A program made the translations under genes and the position numbers. From Archegozetes longisetosus (lineage: Eukaryota > Arthropoda > Arachnida > Sarcoptiformes > Trhypochthoniidae), in contig JAEMBT020000002.1 in assembly GCA_018873245.2 (NCBI GenBank), positions 3,032,001 to 3,096,000 on the forward strand: DNA of 64,000 nucleotides, in the 5' to 3' direction. The notes under the pieces were generated by a model that was not told where the DNA came from, searched no databases, and saw nothing but the letters and a program-made list of their open reading frames with translations. This document shows positions 13,101 to 23,874 of this stretch, one piece after another. How positions within the stretch are numbered: the first letter of the stretch is position 1; every line of letters starts with the position of its first letter.

Positions 13101-14166
13101 CAATTCAGAAATACTTGAGCCCATATCGTAAAAGTTAAGAATTTTGTGCAGATATAAAGAAAAATCTTTGATCGACTTTCTAAAAACTTAATTTCATTCA
13201 TTACTGTTTACTTGTTTGAATTTAATTTTTCATCACTTTTACAACTGATTGACTTTTTTTCTTATGATTCGAATCTTTATAGCTTCTTTTAATTTTTCAA
13301 CTATTCTCTAAGCTTTAAATGTGCTCACTTTATTATTCAAATGAACTTCTTTTTTCTTCAGTACTATTTTTCTTTATGTGTTTCTTATTTTGTCTCTTTC
13401 TTCAGTCCCAAACTATAACTCTCGACCTAAACCTTTCTATTTATGTTCTCCGCCGCCAACACCGACAGCAACACCTCCGCCACAATCCATGTATCAACCA
13501 ATACAGCAGCCAAAACGAACTCAAACTCCAACATTTGGCAATAAAATCCCACCACAAAAACTTAGTTACCAAAATGAACTTTTTAATAGGGTATAGACCA
13601 TAAAAACCCTGAATTCCCAATTAAAATGTTGCCTCAATTAAACTGTAATTAAATTTTTTACAGCGATGTCACCAACACCTCAAACGCAATATATAGAAAG
13701 CTCTAGAATGTTCTCACAGGTAACATATGCTGACAATGAATGGAATAATTCTGGTACCAGAACACCTGACCCTTATGTTAATCATGGAATCAGATCTTCT
13801 ACTCCTCAAGTTAATCATGGGGCGAGATCTGCTGATCCTTACGCTAATTCTGGCATCAGATCTCCTGATCCTTATATTGATTCTCGACCTAATTTGAGGA
13901 AAAAATTGCCGCCCTCGGAACAGCCACCAGACCCGACACCATCCAAATATATGGGAGCGAATATTCCGTCGCGTTCTTTCCGTTTCTTGCAGTTGATGAC
14001 TGGCGAAGACATTGAGAATCAATATTCAATTAACAATCAAAGCGATTTTAAGGGAAATAGTAGTCCAAAAACTGGTTATAATAGTGCTAATTCTGGTAAC
14101 AGTAATAGTAATACTCCTCGAAGTAGCGGTTATTCGAGTAATCTAGACTTTGGAACCGATTTTTAA
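10079..14166 (+). CDS. ZASP-family-like proline-rich Z-disc protein with alternative first exons
   Basis: Exons read: 11141-11395 (first exon a), or 10079-10127 (first exon b) spliced to 11229; then 11680-12427, 12571-12990, a cassette at 13406-13564 or 13590, and 13664-14166 with stop TTTTAA. Joining at GGA|GTTTCA rebuilds KKPFTYTPQG plus LDLSNIRSPKMKKRI, a block I recall from arthropod ZASP-like muscle proteins (TYTPGGLDLS...SPRM). Two related short motifs, HIPSKTFQTFKPMTDAE and NIPSRSFRFLQLMTGED, recur in exons 3 and 5 and resemble IPSRSF-type motifs of ZASP/Enigma proteins. No PDZ or LIM domain is present. The rest is low-complexity: polyproline, SPSP runs and four 11-residue repeats (RTPDPYVNHG type). 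The acceptor at 11229 matches first exon b in phase. A muscle scaffold role is inferred from family and from the head-to-head neighbour; orthology is uncertain. Confidence 0.7.
13406..13590 (+). CDS. Cassette exon 4 of the ZASP-like gene
   Basis: A strong acceptor (TTTCTTCAG|TCCC) joins exon 3 in phase 1, giving VPNYNSRPKPF and a proline/threonine-rich segment. The best-looking donor (AATAGG|GTATAG, 13590) leaves phase 0, which does not fit exon 5 (acceptor ACAG|CGATG needs phase 1). A weaker donor at 13564 does fit. Skipping the exon altogether also keeps frame (GAA-G to CG-ATG). The exon is therefore probably alternative. Confidence 0.5.
13745..13893 (+). repeat. In-frame 33-bp tandem repeat in exon 5
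   Basis: Four degenerate 11-residue units of the pattern N(S/H)G(T/I/A)RS.DPY(V/A/I) lie back to back in the last exon, and the nucleotide repeat is visible (AATCATGGAATCAGATCT type). This looks like a linker expanded by slippage. Confidence 0.75.
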
Positions 14167-14334
14167 AGATTACAATACATAATGTTATACTTTTAATGAA
14201 ATCAAAGTTTAATTTATTCGTTTTAATTAAATAACTCCTTTAAAAGTGTTATATCTCTTGTGATTCTCTGTTATAAGAATTGTTATTATTGATTATTAAA
14301 TAATTGATTCATTCTTTTCGTTCAAAGTTTAATC

Positions 14335-14340
14335 AATAAA
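14335..14340 (+). terminator. Poly(A) signal AATAAA of the ZASP-like gene
   Basis: AATAAA lies about 170 bp after the stop codon, followed by an AT/T-rich stretch. It is the clearest polyadenylation signal downstream of the gene. Confidence 0.5.
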
Positions 14341-14489
14341 ACAAATCCTTTATTAAGTTAGTTATTATAAAAGTCTTCCAATTCTTTCAAGTCTTCATAA
14401 TCTCTGATAAAAAAAGTCAAAAATTTATGCTTAAGAAGTTAATGATTTATTCATAACTTTCACTTTAAAATTGAGGAACATATTATAAT

Positions 14490-15160
14490 TATATAAGGTT
14501 GGAAAGAAAGTCTGCGTATTTTGACTGTGTTTAATCAACATTATTTTTGAGAAGAATGGTTATGCTTACAAATCAATTTCAGTTGCATTTCCCTACACGT
14601 ATTATTTGTCTACAATTTTCTTTTGGAATTAATTTTGATATCTATTGATAATCAGTTCTTAAGCCATGTCTTCGAATGAACTCCACATAAGGCATTGTAC
14701 GTTTTACTTCTGGCCAATTCCCGACGGAAATGGCTGACCCAGCCTAGCAATGTATCACTGGACATAGGATATCAAACTGGGCATTTTGACACTTTATTTA
14801 ACAAATTATCACAAGTAGTTCCCGAGATATTCATCTTTATTTGTTTTAGTACCTCGTAATGGATAACACGGTTTTCCCGAATTGTAGTCCAAACAAGCCT
14901 GATATAAACTAAGGGAGAATTGGTTAGGTCGCTTCGCGACCTAATCTGTCATACCTTAGTTCAAATCAGGTTTAGTTTGGGTTACAACTTGGTAAAGTCA
15001 GATTTATCCATTTTCCTAGGAGGTTAGGTCTAGTTGGTCAGAAGTGGTCAAGTGTGTTATCAAAATATTCATCTCGATGAGCTGAATCCAATGATCTCTC
15101 ACACTTGGGGGTGGGAAGTCAGGAGACCCTATAGACCCATTAGCCCGGATTCACCCATAA
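14490..15160. repeat. Old dispersed repeats, unclassified
   Basis: A repeat-like start (GGTTGGAAAGAAAGTC at 14499) leads to a more GC-rich block. Near 14.93 kb there is a small hairpin, GGTCGCTTCGCGACC. The part at 15.06-15.11 kb (ATCTCGATGAGCTGAATCC, then a TTGGGGGTGGGA-like stretch) resembles the middle of the foldback element at 30.58-31.15 kb. No coding part is recognisable. Confidence 0.5.
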
Positions 15161-15499
15161 TTTTGTAAAACAGAAATTAATTTGTTAAGTAAAAAGTGCA
15201 TTATAAAGGAAAAATAGATCTAAAACAACTAGATCTAAAGTCTCGCACTAGTGAAAGACTAGCAGATGCGACTTGAAACTGCTAGAATCTCTCACTAATA
15301 CTTTTGCTAACACTAAATTAATTATTTCAAAAATAATTGTATTAGTATTCGTATTTTCAAATTAAATTTTAATAAAATAGCGTGCTTTTTTTTTAAACAT
15401 ATTTTATCAAAATATTATTAACATTAAAAATACCTTTGATTTCTCAAAATTTTTGTTCAAATTTCTATTTAAATACCAACTCTAAACAGTTTAAATCGA

Positions 15500-15800
15500 A
15501 AAATTGAAGTTTGCTGAAGTCGAACGTCTTCAGATGTTCAAGATGGGAAGTGAAGGCAAAACATATCAAACCATAGCCAAAATGATGGGATGCAGTCCCT
15601 CATGAGCTTATAAAGTTGTAAAATTGATAGAAACTTTCGGAACAGCTCGTAATTTAACAAGTGGTCGAAAACGCTGTACAACAAAGCGAACTGATAACAG
15701 AGCTGCAGCAAATGTGGCATAAAACCAAAGAAATTCGGCTAAAGAAATCAAACAAGATCTGCAATTTTTAAATATCAATTGCAGTGAATCTATCATTTAA
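15500..15800 (+). mobile_element. Tc1-like transposase relic (N-terminal helix-turn-helix part)
   Basis: The plus frame reads AEVERLQMFKMGSEGKTYQT then IAKMMGCSPS, and further on AYKVVKLIETFGTARNLTSG and RKRCTTKRTDNRAA. This is the paired-like DNA-binding start of a Tc1-family transposase. It contains in-frame stops and no catalytic DDE part follows, so it is a dead fragment. Confidence 0.7.
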
Positions 15801-15851
15801 CTATGATTAATAAAAAAAATCTTTTGGTGGAATACCAGAGGCCGAAACACA

Positions 15852-16062
15852 TCTCCACCTAAGCCGTCATAGAAGGCGAGCATTTGCAGTAACCAAATAT
15901 TACCTTAATTAATTTCTTTTGACAACTTTTTCAAGAAATTCATTTTGGGTGATAGTGTATATTGATTTAAAATGAACTTCCTGAAAAGTTGTCAAAAGAA
16001 ATTAATTAAGGTAATATTTGGTTACTGCAAATGCTCGCCTTCTATGGCTTAGGTGGGATGTA
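15852..16062. repeat. Foldback (hairpin) element, about 80-bp arms
   Basis: The sequence CACCTAAGCC(G)TCATAGAAGGCG...CAAAAGAAATTAATT is repeated nearly perfectly in reverse complement at 15975-16058, leaving a loop of about 45 bp. Outside it, ATCATTTAACTATGA (15791) and its complement (about 16065) are also inverted, so the insertion may sit within an older palindrome. It is probably a non-autonomous hairpin transposon. Confidence 0.7.
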
Positions 16063-16089
16063 TCATAGTTAAATGATTGAAATCATACT

Positions 16090-16862
16090 CAATTATTGAA
16101 TCGGTTCCGGAACCGAGAATATTATATGAATAAATTAATATGAATCTAAATATATGAATATTAAAAGGGTTTTGGCTTTAATACGCATACATTGTTAATT
16201 GCCGTTCCGAACCTTTTGGAGCTTATAACTCGGAAATGAAATGAAATAGACTATAAGTTAACTGTATATATATATAACTTATAGTCTATTTCATTTTCAG
16301 ATGCTATTAAAACTGTATTCATATAATATTCATAATTCCAAACTATCTGATCTACGTTATAGTAGATAAGAAAATGTCCGGAACCGATTCAATAATTGAG
16401 TACTGTTGTCAGTGCAAAAACGGCCACAGAACTGTCGGATGCTGTGCACATATAATGACAGTGCTCTGGTACCTCGGATATGGCAGATACCTATTTGAGA
16501 TCAAATCACCAGGAAGACAATTTGATGATTTTTTCAAAAATTTTACCTATCCGGATAGCACTGACACAAATTAATTATTTTTAGTTTGCTTTTAGTTTTG
16601 GTTTTAGTTTTATGCTTCCTTCGGGTTTACCTCAACGTGATAGGAAGCGGGCAACACAAATTTTATATTTTTGTAGCTAAAAACTCGAAAAATTTTATTT
16701 TTAGCATAAGACGATTTTACCTCATAACTCGAAAACTATTGATTTTGGTAAAAGTCCCTATAGACTTTTGTGTTCAGCGTCAAAAGACCTTTCAAATAAT
16801 ATGTCACTCATCAAAATCGGACGGGGCCCCAGTGGTCCATAGGAAAATATTGGTCTTATTTG
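16090..16862 (+). mobile_element. SWIM zinc-finger transposon fragment, copy 1
   Basis: An open frame at 16374-16574 encodes 66 residues with YCCQCKNGHRTVGCCAH, a SWIM zinc finger (CxC...CxH), followed by IMTVLWYLGYGR. This pairing is known to me from multi-copy arthropod transposon proteins, where the SWIM part sits near the C-terminus. The 3' flank ends GTGGTCCATAGGAAAATATT, shared with the complete short copy at 25.2-26.3 kb. A 23-bp hairpin (ATAACTTATAGTCTATTTCA and its complement) sits at about 16.25 kb. Confidence 0.7.
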
Positions 16863-18178
16863 CAAATTACTTTATTCTTTCTCATATTGAGATAAGACTT
16901 TAGAAGAACTATAATATGCTCATCTACTTTACAGTTTGAATGAACACCACATAATACTTAAATCTCTTATAATTAACATTAGCGCGAGACTTTAGATAAA
17001 TGCCTAAAATCCTAGTGCCTAAGACTGTAGCCAGTCCCATTTTTTAAGTTTTCCAATTAATTATTACTGATTTACTCATAGTTTAATTTTTAGTTTAATA
17101 AATATTATACTCGACCTTATCTTTTACTCCTTATCCTTTGACCAAACGTTACGCTCGAATCGGATACTTTATTTTGAGAAAATTAAGTTGAAATTCAAGA
17201 TAGATCTTGAACTTTAAGAAAAATTGTGTTGAAGTTAGGATTTCATATTATAACGATCATCTAGTATAAAACTAAACTCAAATGTTGATTTTAATTTTTC
17301 TTTAACATTACACGTCGATGTGATACAAGTTATGAATAAAGTTTGAAACAAATAAAAATGAAGTCGATGTATTAATCACAATGTTGAGATAAAAACAAGT
17401 CTAGTATTAAAAATAGTGTTCTCAATAAAGGAAAGAGTTTTTATTTATAAAATTTATTTACAAAATATTATTCAAAAAATAACTGCTGAAACTCTCAAAA
17501 GAGTTTCAGATTGTATGATTAAAAGTTAAACTGTTTAGAAAATGATGGGAAACATTTTGACCATATGTTTTTGAAAATTTACCTTCCATTTCTAAACACT
17601 ACTTTTGCAAACTGACATTATATTAATAAGAGTCCATTTTGAAAAATCAAATTTTCAGTATATGTGTCATTGACTTCACCTGTGATTAAAGTATCAAAAA
17701 ATATAAATCTTTAACTGTTTTTATTTAAGTTTAGTTTATTCTGGACAATCGTTGTGCAACTAATTTGTAGGAACATCTGCTATCTCAAACTAAAAGTTGT
17801 TTCCGAGTTTAATGATTCAGGAGATGATGTTTTGAATCGAAATCGAGCAAATTATTAACCCTAGTTTAGTAAGTTAATTTTATTTTCCTCAGAAAGCACT
17901 TGAAAAAAGTTCAACAGATTATTCGAAAAACATAAGTGTTCTCCTAAAAGTATAAAATAAATGTTAATTATTTCTAATTCTGCGAATAAAAGACAATTCT
18001 CAACAAAAAATTTTCAACTATTTAATCAATTCAATTAGCTGACATATCTTCGATCTAAGACTTGAATGAACATTAAACGCATTGTTGTTTAAATTATGAG
18101 TTATTTTTCAGATATAGAATGATTATTAACTTTTCTAAAATAGGGTTGTTGAATATTTTCCTCATAATAAATCACATT
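16863..18178. other. AT-rich region without recognisable genes
   Basis: I see no convincing exon, transposon terminus or RNA gene between the SWIM fragment and the start of the palindrome. Confidence 0.5.
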
Positions 18179-18647
18179 AAATTCAAATGCAAAGGAAAAG
18201 GCTGACAGACAAGACAATAGCATATGACGGAGCAATATCAGACCACAGTTTGTGATAGGGGGCGTGAGTCGGAACAAAACTCAATATTCATGTGAATCTT
18301 GAAACATATATCGAATATAAACCGAATAAAAACGAAGTTTTACTCAATCCTAATTCTGTTTGAATATTCAAATTAATTTTTATCTACTGAATGAAAATTT
18401 TTTCTCCAAATTTAAATGATGTGCACTCACAAAACACAAATTTAATTCTTTTTATTGCTATTATTTCTAAAACTAATCCATTTTTATGATAGAATAGTAC
18501 ATAAAAATTGTTAGGCTTCAAAATTGATGTCTCGATTGTTAGGTAAACAATTTTAACAACTTATTCATTAAACATATTCTAACACATAAAATAAGTAATA
18601 GATTATTGTCATAATTTTTAATCGTTGAATAGAAATTGATTTCTCAT

Positions 18648-21634
18648 TTAAGAATCGATTGAATTTGAATTCAAAGTCCATAAACGAGTAGAATATTTTT
18701 TAAACATTTGTTTGAATTTGAATAATTCAGTTATAAATATAAATGAACTAACTATAAGTGCGATAACAAATACATATAAACAGGTTTGTAATTGATTTAA
18801 ACTTATGGCATTGATATCATGAACTGCTTCCTTATTATAACCAAAGCTTTGTTGATGAGTTTTTGAAACTTTTCTTTCCTCCACAAGTTTCCAGTATTGA
18901 AAGAGACCGCCTTTAATCATATCAGAAACACTGAATCAAAGATCAAAATATTATTTAGAAAGGTTTCACAACGTTTGATGCAGTTCATATTTGACTTACA
19001 ATCTATTAAATTCTTTTATATATTGAAAATTCTTTTGTAGTGCAATCGCCATAATATCCAAAAAAAAGTGTAGATTCCTGTGTCTGTGGTGGCAAATGAA
19101 ACAATTTCTCACCAAGTCTAAACATTGCAGTAGTCAAATAATCTCTGCTTGAGATGAATGCTAAAGATTTTGTTGAGTTGATAACTATTTCTATATCACT
19201 TTGACGCACTGGCTCTATCAATCTTCCAATTTCCCGATGAACTCCAAACTCTGCTTTCTTAAAAAATATGCAAATTTCAAACTTCAGAACTTTCTTATGA
19301 ACATAGAATTGGGAGCGAGTTATGAATAAAAAGTGATACCAAGTCATACTGGACTTCAGATAATCTTAACAATACATGAAGTTCTAAACCAGTTTGTCAG
19401 TTAAATAATAGGCGTTGATCAGGGATCCCGAAATAAAAAATTTAAGATAAAATATTTGATTCTTTTCTCAAGTAACAAGGTTTTAGATAACCATTAAAAT
19501 AAATTTACAGTTTAATTAATTAAAAGCTATTATAAATATATAAATCAAATAAAAATGACACCTAATTTATGAAAATTCAGTCAATATAAAGCTGTAAATA
19601 TCAAATTTTGATTATTTCATCAAAAAATAAAAACTCAGATAATAGTGAATGACTTCTACATTGTCGAAAAAAGTAAAGAGTGCATACTTAAAATTGAGAC
19701 TAAGTTTAAAAATTTCTCTGTAAAAAACTACAGGTCATAAATGAGTAAGATTGATATGAAATGACAGTCTATTCATATATGTGTTACTCTCTAATGAGAT
19801 TGATTTGTAATCGGTCACGTAAACATTAATGGAGACCGAAAAAGAAAACTCCCGTCGCGAACGCATTGGAAACTTTTACAAAAGTAATCGTGAAAAGGGA
19901 AAACACTTTACTATTAACCTTTTGTTGCAGAGGGAATTAACCAATCGACAATCTATAGTATAATTAATCGTGTAGATAATGGTATTTCTTTAAAAAGAAA
20001 GGCTGGAAGTGGATTACATCCCCATAAAGTGACCAAAAAATTGAGAGAAAGAATAATTGAGGAAAATGTCTCAGAAGTCGCAAAAAGTTACCGAAGTCTT
20101 GGTAAAAAGTACCACTTGACGGGTCAAACTGTAAAAAAGTATTGATGGTTAATAAAGTCATTCGTAAGAAAAGAAAGAAGTGCCCGAAAAGCAACGATAA
20201 ACAAAAAGCGCGACAAAAGAAATGTTTAGATAAATTGACAAAAGCTTTTCTTAAGCCTTCAAACTGTTTAAGTGTTATTATGGACGATGAAAGCTATTTT
20301 TAATTAGATGAAAGTCTTAGTTATGGCAACGATTATTATTTTGAATACGAAGGTCTTCAAACATAAGATTCTGTTAAATTTAGAACTGTCTCTAAGTTCC
20401 CAAAACAAGTAATGGTATGGCTAGCGATTAGTGAAAAGGGATGTTCTTTGCCTGTTATCGTCGATTCGGGTAATGCTATCAATTCTGAACGATATGTCAA
20501 TTTGTGTTTAAAGTCAAAATTTAAAAAAATTTATTGCTAACAATCGTTTCGATGGCCAGTATGTGTTTTGGCAAACTTGGCCTCAGCTCACTATGCTCGA
20601 GGCACATAAGCCTTATTTGAGTCGTTAGGCTTAAAAGTTCTACCCAAAGACTATAATCCGCCAAATGTGCCTCAGTTGCGGCCAATTGAGAAGGTATGGG
20701 CCGAACTCAAACGCCGAGTGTTTATGAATAGTTGGACAACAGATACAACAGCAAAATTGCGAATGAAAATCAAAAAAGAGATTAAAAATTTGCCTCAACA
20801 ATATTTCCAGAACCTAATGATTGACCTCAAAACTAAAGCCCGTAAAGCAGCTGATAATGGCGTGCTATCAATTATTTAATAATTTGAAATTATTCTTACA
20901 TATTCAACTTTGAATGTTTAAAATATAGTTTAATTCAGAATTGTATTATTAATTTGAGAAATAAATTTGTTTAGTCTCAATTTTAAGTATGCACACTTTA
21001 CTCTATATGAATAATTTTAGATCAATATAGACTGAATTGATTTTATTAAATTCTTACTACTTCCTTAATTAAGATTATGAAATCTGGATCCCACTAAACA
21101 AAATTGAATAAAAAAATTGAACCTTCAATGAATGATAATAATCAGTGTTTGCTTTTGCAACGACTTGTATTTTTCCATTTGTTTGTGCGATCGCCAAATC
21201 CATCAGAGTATCGATAGTTTTCAATTCTGAAGAAGTCATCGACGAGTAAAGGCATCCGCTATAACTTGATGTCAATACGAGACATCCTAATATCCAACTG
21301 CATAACACTATCCTCAATGATCCCACAGAAGGCAATACACATGGAATTTGTTGTCTCAATAGTGTTGAAATCATAACTGAACTGAAATTAATGTTTTCGA
21401 TTCGGGAATATATCGAGAAATAAGTAATAAATTAAACGATATAAGAATAAAAGCAAAAATTAAACAAATCCAAACCAACGCATTGAATGGTTCGACAACT
21501 GATGCAATATTTTGTTCAGGTTTAGGTCGAGAAGTTATGAAAGTAACTTGAGATATGATATGAGCATTTGTAAAGAGAACATCTTTGGATCGCTCCCAAT
21601 TAATCGAAAGACCCGACAAACCGATATCTGCTTC
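18648..21634 (-). pseudogene. Ionotropic receptor pseudogene A (3' three exons)
   Basis: Exons matching genes C and D are at 21634-21123, 19257-19000 and 18930-18648. They cover the second part of the ligand-binding lobe S1, TM1, the pore and TM3 (VLPSVGSLRIVLCSWILGC then SSYSGCLYSSMT), lobe S2 and TM4. Exons 1 and 2 are missing because the inverted duplication cuts the gene in intron 2. Two frameshifts are visible. One A is lost from the run after PESK in the first exon (512 bp instead of 513). One base is gained in the T-run at ESTLF in the second (258 instead of 257). Pseudogene B shares the second lesion but not the first. A mariner element sits in the intron between them. Confidence 0.9.
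19676..20998 (+). mobile_element. Tc1/mariner-superfamily transposon, 1323 bp, inactivated
   Basis: Terminal inverted repeats of 25 bp (AAGAGTGCATACTTAAAATT...; one mismatch) are flanked by TA at 19674-19675 and 20999-21000. Inside, plus-strand frames encode a Tc1/mariner-type transposase: the first catalytic Asp in VIMDDESYF, the second region LASAHYA, and the signature LRPIEKVWAELKR with the last catalytic acid, reaching a stop at 20879. Several stops and frame changes break it. The right palindrome arm has the empty TA site at 28128-28129, so insertion followed the duplication. Confidence 0.9.
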
Positions 21635-22802
21635 CTTTAAACAGATCCTGATTAGAGTTCTTTGTTTAGCTATTAATCAACTCATTTGTAATGAAAAATA
21701 AATTTTTTAAAAAAGAAAGTATCATAACTTTGCAGATTAACGAATTAAAGACACTTCGAGGTTTCGAAAAATAAAGTCTTGAAAGCTCTATTTCTAAGAT
21801 TAATATCAGAAAAATGAATCCGATTTTCTAAACTTAAAACAAACTAAATTTTGAAACGAAACATCTTCAAATATCAAATAGATTTAAATTGAACATTAAT
21901 TTAATAAATAAGTCTAATTTGGGGAATAAACTTGTTTTAACTATTACTAAATTGCAGAGAAACTCCGATAGATTAACAGATTAGCAGACAGAGTCTTAAA
22001 AATTATAAAAAATTAAGTTTTTCATTCATTAATAAACATTATTCCGCAAAAGATTTTCTATTTTTCCAAGTTTTCTAGAATAAATTATGAATAATTGAGT
22101 TTATTTAATTTTAAATGATTATAGTTCTATGTCTGCAGTTCACGTTAATTCGATGTTTTATAAAATTAAAACCTACAAAATAAAGACTATTACATGTAGA
22201 AAACTAAAGGATGCACAGCAAGGTTGAATTTAATAAAGAATAATATGCCAAACATTTTAATGAACACAATTTCATCTATGTTACCATTTTCCCTACCAAT
22301 CCATTGGTTTCTTAATAAAGATCTAAAAGTAATATTCCTATAAAACAAAATGGGGTTTATCGTATTATTAGGGCTTCAAAACAGGGTTTTCGAAACTTTA
22401 TTTTTCGAAATTTCGAAGTGTAATCTTTTAAAGTATTCATTAGGTGAATACGATTAATATAATAATTGATACCAAGTAACTTTAATTTGCAAGGAATGAA
22501 AATATAAAGTTAATTACTTTCTTTGTTAATTATGTATTAAATTATATGTTTACTTAAATCAATCATTTAAAAGAAATTACAGAGGGTTATCAAAGTTTGT
22601 CTCGCGGTTAGTCCTACCGTATTAATACACGCAATATTTACTAATATTTTTTATTTGTTCAATATGATTCGCCTATACTGAATTTTTAATTAACATCATT
22701 TGTTTCGTTAAGCGATAAGATCGTTGACTATTTTAATGGAATTCATGATTAAACATGAAAAACTTTCAAAAATACTACGAAATTTTCATAATATATTTTT
22801 GA

Positions 22803-23650
22803 AAATAAGAACAATATTTTTGGGCCATACTGATTTTAGTATCATTGGATGGATCTTTTTTTGCTGAGGTCAAATATATACATAACTTATAGTCTATCTC
22901 ATTCTGTTTCCGAGTTATAAGCTCCAAAAGATTCGGAACGGCAATTTACAATTTATGCGTATTGAAGCCAAACCCCTTTTAATATTCATATATTTAGAAA
23001 GGTTTCGTAAAGCCGAATTAGATCCGTACCTTAGAGTAAGCCTCTACAGAGTTATAGGAAGGTAACTAGTCAAAAAATATGACATGCTTAGAGCGATGGC
23101 TAGCAAACCAAGTGATCTAGAACCCGAAGTTGGATACCAATAGACTCAGTTCAACAAGGTGAATACATCAATAGTCTCTTTGACACTGTTATGTAACTGG
23201 TCTCTAAATCCAAAAACCACGAGCATTGAAATCTAGAAGTGTTCCAAGTTATGTTTACAAAGAGAACGGGGCAGGGCCAACACCCCTCTAGGGTGGTTAG
23301 CCCTGTGACCCAGGCCGGGTCCTCCATACTAGAACCTAATGCTTATTCGCGGGCATATTCATTCTCGGTTCCGGAATCAAACAAAGTATCTGACCTACAT
23401 TATAGTAGATAAGAAAATGTTCGGAACCGATTCAATAATTGAGTACTGTTGTCAGTGCAAAAACGGCCACAGAACTGTCGGATGCTGTGCACATATAATG
23501 ACAGTGCTCTGGTACCTCGGATATGGCAGATACCTATTTAAGATCAAATCACCAGGTAGGCAATTTGATGATTTTTTCAAAAATTTTACCTATCCGGGTG
23601 GCACTGACACAGTTTAATTATTTTTATAGTTTTTTAGTTTATTTTTAGTT
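22803..23650 (+). mobile_element. SWIM zinc-finger element, copy 2 (cut at palindrome junction)
   Basis: This is the reverse complement of the element at 25.23-26.32 kb, missing its last 225 bp because the arm ends inside it. The open frame 23339-23617 (92 residues, GHIHSRFRNQTKY...CCQCKNGHRTVGCCAH) is identical in protein to the copy at 25511-25789. Confidence 0.8.
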
Positions 23651-23654
23651 AAAA

Positions 23655-23874
23655 AATTTTTTTTAAATATGGTACCTACTGATGAGCAGGTCCGAGTCTT
23701 TAGGTCTTTTTGAGAGACTCGGACCTCAAGACGGTTAAAGACCTGGGACCTGAGGTCCTAAAATCCGGGTCCTGGGTTAGAGGTCCAGGTCCCAGGTCCG
23801 AGTCTTTCAAAAAGACCTAAAGACTCGGACCTGCTCATCAGTAGGTACCATATTTAAAAAAAAATTTTAATTGT
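23655..23874. repeat. GC-rich perfect-ended hairpin at the palindrome centre
   Basis: The ends AAATATGGTACCTACTGATG and CATCAGTAGGTACCATATTT are exact complements. The arms, including GCAGGTCCGAGTCTTTAGG, match for over 50 bp. The interior is packed with GGTCC/GGACC words. It is far more GC-rich than anything nearby. It lies directly at the inner end of the left arm, where the SWIM element is broken. It could be a hairpin transposon or a product of the event that made the inverted duplication. Confidence 0.85.

Larger units (their letters stand above)
18179..23650. repeat. Left arm of an 11.4-kb inverted duplication
   Basis: From about 18179 to 23650 the sequence is the reverse complement of about 29622 to 25455. 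Without the 1.32-kb mariner insertion the arm is about 4.15 kb, against 4.17 kb on the right. The outer edge is AAATTCAAATGCAAAGGAAA and the inner edge falls within a SWIM element. Identity looks near complete except for a patch at about 18.93-19.66 kb. Confidence 0.95.

Noticed and set aside
14640-14760. GC-richer stretch on the minus strand as a transposase exon
   Set aside because: Short frames with WPEVKRTMPYVEF-like residues appear, but I could not match them to a family or find termini.
23690-23720. CTGATGAG in the GC-rich hairpin as a hammerhead ribozyme core
   Set aside because: No GAAA box follows a second stem and no cleavage-site stem can be drawn, so the match is by chance.
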